A stretch of 46,090 nt of DNA from Collybiopsis luxurians FD-317 M1 (Eukaryota > Basidiomycota > Agaricomycetes > Agaricales > Omphalotaceae), in contig KN834773.1 of NCBI GenBank assembly GCA_000827265.1, positions 226,607 through 272,696 on the forward strand. The letters run 5' to 3'. The notes under the pieces are model-generated. The model worked only from the letters and a program-made list of their open reading frames with translations, ran no database searches and was not told where the DNA came from. The position numbers and the translations under genes are program-made. Below are positions 43,021 through 46,090 of this stretch, in pieces. Positions within the stretch are counted from its first letter, which is position 1, and each line of letters opens with the position of its first letter.

Positions 43021-44387
43021 TCCTTTTGGGAAACCTGGAGCTTCCTGGGACCCATGGTGCCAGAGTTGCCCAAGGTTGCCAGGAGACACCCCCCAAATCC
43101 TGTGCACACTCAGGCAATTTAAAGTAGCCCAAGATATCCTGGGAATCTTTGAGCAGCCCTGAGAGCTCCCTGTGTATCTTTGAGTATCCCTGAGCATCCC
43201 TGAGCATCCCTGGAAGGTATCTGCTTATGTTAAAATCAATCTTGTAACCCTAGATAAATATCTAAACCCCTGTATATCTCATCTCACATATGTTTTGAGC
43301 AACGAGGAATATACATTAACTTGATTACATAATACAACAGTAGAAATATAACTCGAAGATGAGATGGGTAAGTAGACAGACATTCAGTAAGCAGGAAAGT
43401 AAATGCAGTATCAAGAAGATCAATCTAAGGTGATTAATCCACCTGTAAGGCCCCACTACAGCTTTATATATAAGCAAAATAAGTTTCACATTCTGCTTAT
43501 ATATAAGGCATTAAGGGGGGTCTCCCACTGATGATTAAATATGAAAAAAAAATTCAACAAACATGAAGTCAAGTGTTATTTTTGGTGTCTGAGGTAGTAG
43601 GGGTATATAATCATGTAATCTCACTCCAAAGTTCCAATGAATTCATATTATACAGCCTTCTATAATGGCTATATTAGGAAGTCAGAAAAAGATAAAATAT
43701 TACCTTATTTAGCTTATAGCAACTGGAGTTGGCATTTATTTATACATGTTTATATGAGAAAAATGATCACCTGAAAAAGGTCTTGGCATTCCTGTAATTT
43801 TCTCATTTTTTCCCACAGAACTTGCAATGCATTTTCCCACACAGGGAGTGATCTGAAAGAGGTCATGAGGGTACCAAAATGATCGCCTCACCTCCCTCTA
43901 CATTTTTCAAAAAAACCCCCTGGAGTGTGGGAAAATAATTCCCTAATATGGTAAGTCCCTCAATCCCTAAGTAGTACTTGGAGTCAATGTAGATAGAACA
44001 TACACTGTATAGACAAGGTCTACACACCCTATACCCAGTGTATACAAAGTGTATACAGCTTGTATTCAACTCAGACTTAATTGAACTTAATCTTTGATTA
44101 CAGTAGGCTAATCAACAGGGGAACACTGAGCACACTGCGCTTTGCACTAGCCTGAGTGTCCCAGCCTACTTACGCATGATGCAGCGATAACATATGCCTG
44201 TGCCCAGACTGAAGGTGGTGTTGTTGTACCAGGCTAGTACTTTTGCATCTCAGAGTGCTGAGATATGCAGCTGACCTTCTTTTTTAGGCATTGCTTTTCT
44301 CCTCTCTGGTGAGACATTGGAGCTCAGCTTGCTCTTCCTTTTGTCACCAGGTAGGAATAATTTCTCAATTATATTGATAGTTTTTGA
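43021..44387. other. Unassigned sequence with simple repeats
   Basis: Near 43160-43215 the word ATCCCTGAGC repeats imperfectly. The 44100-44387 part is probably the 5' untranslated region of the gag-like ORF. No gene is supported in between. Confidence 0.3.
43461..43509. repeat. Small inverted repeat (hairpin)
   Basis: GCTTTATATATAAGCA and TGCTTATATATAAGGC are inverted with one or two mismatches around a ~17-nt loop. Each arm is itself nearly palindromic (TTATATATAA). Confidence 0.6.
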
Positions 44388-44477
44388 TTGATCTTTCTCT
44401 TCCTTTCATCTTGCCAGTTATCTGCTTTTTTGCAGCACAATAAAAAACAAGTTTTTTCCATCTATATATCATACGTT

Positions 44478-45491
44478 ATGTCCAATGGGGCTACACAGAC
44501 AACTGGATCACCTGAAGGAATGTTCTCTATTCCAGCTCAAGAAGTTAAATCCCTCAAACAGATTGTCAAACAATATTTTGATGGTGACATTGAGAAGAAA
44601 ACAGCCATTGCAAATCTCACTGTCGAAACAGTTAAAATTTGTACAAAGCTTAAAATTGCATTTGAAGTGTCAGTTATACAGCCCTATATTGATGAAATCA
44701 AGGATTTTGAGCAGATTATGGATGATGCCACAAAAAAGGGGGAGGACCAAGATTTGTATGTCGCAGCACTTTCCCCTGCTCACAAAGCACTTTGCAAGCA
44801 GATCACAGTATATTCCTCAAATACCAAAGATGTCCTGAGGGACCTCAATGTTGCCCTTAACAAACCATCCTTACCAAAATCGCAGTGGACAAATGTTCTC
44901 CATGACAGTTACATCAATTTCAATGAAATCCTCAGTCATACTTTCTCAACAGAAACAGAGGATCAAAGCATTTTCCTCATCTGCAATACCACCCTCGAGT
45001 TCAAAAAACCTAAGATGGTTTTGAAAGTCAGCTCACATGGTCAATGGATCAATGCATTCCATACCTACAAGGAAGCTGTGTTATTTGCCTTTACAGGTTG
45101 CAAACTCGAGCTGTGTGGATACTCCAACCACATCAACAACCTCTTCACTGCAACCCACATTTCATTACACCACAGAGTCATCAATTATGACTGGGCAGTT
45201 TGTGTCTATGTTGGAAACAAATGTGATATCCTCTTGCATGAAACCAAGAAATTTAGCCATATCAAAATGGCCCATATTGATGCTGGAGGTGTTGCTGTGG
45301 TCAGATTGAGTACAGGAAATAGGTTCGGAAGAGCAGGACAAAAGCAAAAAAGATTTTCAGAAGTTTGCAGAAACTGGAATTTCAGAATGTGTTCTAGAGA
45401 GAGGTGCATCTTCAGACATGCCTGCATCAACTGCGGCTCTGCTGACCATGGTGCTAAAGATTGCCAAAACCAAGAGAGAAAAGCAACCTGA
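44478..45491 (+). CDS. Retrotransposon gag-like protein with two zinc motifs, intact
   Basis: The frame is open from 44388, but the natural start is ATG 44478 (MSNGATQTTGSPEG), because the extra 30 residues are hydrophobic leader-like sequence. That gives 337 residues. The middle has the conserved-looking VINYDWAVCVYVGNK and FSHIKMAHID. The C-terminus has CRNWNFRMCSRERC and H (C-x7-C-x4-C-x3-H) followed at once by CINCGSADHGAKDC (a C-x2-C-x4-H-x4-C knuckle). This pair is typical of gag-like proteins of agaricomycete retroelements and points to RNA binding. Whether the element is DIRS-like or gypsy-like cannot be told, as pol would lie beyond the window. Confidence 0.6.
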   Translation: MSNGATQTTGSPEGMFSIPAQEVKSLKQIVKQYFDGDIEKKTAIANLTVETVKICTKLKIAFEVSVIQPYIDEIKDFEQIMDDATKKGEDQDLYVAALSPAHKALCKQITVYSSNTKDVLRDLNVALNKPSLPKSQWTNVLHDSYINFNEILSHTFSTETEDQSIFLICNTTLEFKKPKMVLKVSSHGQWINAFHTYKEAVLFAFTGCKLELCGYSNHINNLFTATHISLHHRVINYDWAVCVYVGNKCDILLHETKKFSHIKMAHIDAGGVAVVRLSTGNRFGRAGQKQKRFSEVCRNWNFRMCSRERCIFRHACINCGSADHGAKDCQNQERKAT

Positions 45492-46090
45492 GCATTCTGC
45501 TAGGTCTGTTCTTTTGGCTTTTGCAGTTGCGGCACATGCATGAGGAGTCATAGGTGAAGCTTATGATGGAGAAGATATGGAGCTTGATGCATGAAGATAT
45601 AATTGAGAGAGTTGTGTGTTTCTGCTGAGGTATATGAGGGGTATGGTTGGAAATTTGATGACCTCCCATGTCGCAGTTGTACTATTGCTTATACAGAATT
45701 CTGTCGTAAAGCTGGTACAAACATCTATCCCTAACCCCTATTCATTTCTCTTTTACTATACATCTTTCACATGACCGCATTTATGACTAACTTTCATATC
45801 AATACCTTTTGGACATACAACTCCTCCCTATCTCCACTCCACACGGTATCATTGTTCTTTTTCTATTTTGTTCCCACTGTCATTGTTTTATTAATGAACT
45901 GTCCTTGTTTCTCTTCTCGCATCTGTCGCATGACCACATGCTCCATACCTTTTATTCTCATAGCTGTCACTTAGCTATTGTCTTCCAGTAGCATTAGTTT
46001 CTCGTCTTGTCCTCCAGTAGCATTAGTCCCTCTTACAGCTTACTACAGTATATATACTTACCACCTGTAACCTGAGTCCCCATCTTGACC
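45492..46090. other. Downstream of the gag-like ORF, nothing recognised
   Basis: Only short frames. TCCAGTAGCATTAGT occurs twice (45986 and 46013), 27 bp apart. Confidence 0.3.

Noticed and set aside
44388..44477. N-terminal extension of the gag-like protein
   Set aside because: The 30 extra residues look like untranslated pyrimidine-rich leader; gag proteins do not need a hydrophobic leader, and ATG 44478 starts typical polar sequence.

Overview
The window looks like repeat-rich nuclear DNA from a basidiomycete fungus, probably an agaricomycete. Introns are 43-98 nt with GT..AG ends, the bases are AT-leaning, and the mobile elements (copia LTR elements, a non-LTR element with an APE-type endonuclease, TIR elements) and a Crinkler/RHS-type P-loop gene fit that group. 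The genus cannot be told from the sequence. No rRNA, tRNA or CRISPR array was seen.

0.3-16 kb is a tandem array of an unrecognised multi-exon gene family on the plus strand, here called the SNFQ/SWLESW family. Its copies are A (310-1128, decayed), B (2571-3687, decayed), C (6379-8642, open), D (12346-13763, open) and D2 (14649-15780, open, N-terminal half only). A further decayed fragment, E, lies at 35.8 kb. The full architecture is an N-terminal helical domain (D, D2), then a GG-rich motif SNFQIxGSPxFNV, then one or two ~75-residue modules (SWLxSWLExVTTGHxYIKS ... VDSYHCVVP) joined by short charged microexons. Equivalent exons of B, C and D are 5.0-5.2 kb apart. Between them lies a second repeat, R, whose coding remnants face the family on the minus strand: R0 fragment 2388-2525, R1, R2, and a distant R3 at 28.6-31.3 kb. 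The array is thus a set of convergent gene pairs. It has been hit by two hAT-like MITEs, a 746-bp long-TIR element and part of an LTR-like repeat.

17-24 kb is mobile-element territory. It holds a decayed ORF interrupted by a solo LTR that itself contains an inverted copy of the same LTR, a second copy of the repeat at the left window edge, and a 4.17-kb copia element on the minus strand. The copia element has both LTRs, primer-binding site and polypurine tract, but its reverse transcriptase core is deleted.

24-36 kb is gene-poor: a small three-exon minus-strand gene at 25 kb, R3, a purine-rich tract and a small minus-strand gene at 34.4 kb. 36.9-38.9 kb carries an intact five-exon gene for a 604-residue P-loop NTPase with a nuclease-like C-terminal domain of Crinkler/RHS type. 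39-42.5 kb is a broken non-LTR retrotransposon ordered endonuclease, RNase H, reverse transcriptase, cut off by another copia LTR (42459-42931). At 44.5-45.5 kb is an intact gag-like ORF with CCCH and CCHC zinc motifs.

The strongest candidate for something undescribed is the tandem SNFQ/SWLESW family. It shows domain swapping (C), tandem exon-intron duplication and a frame change that turned an acidic tail into a basic one (D).
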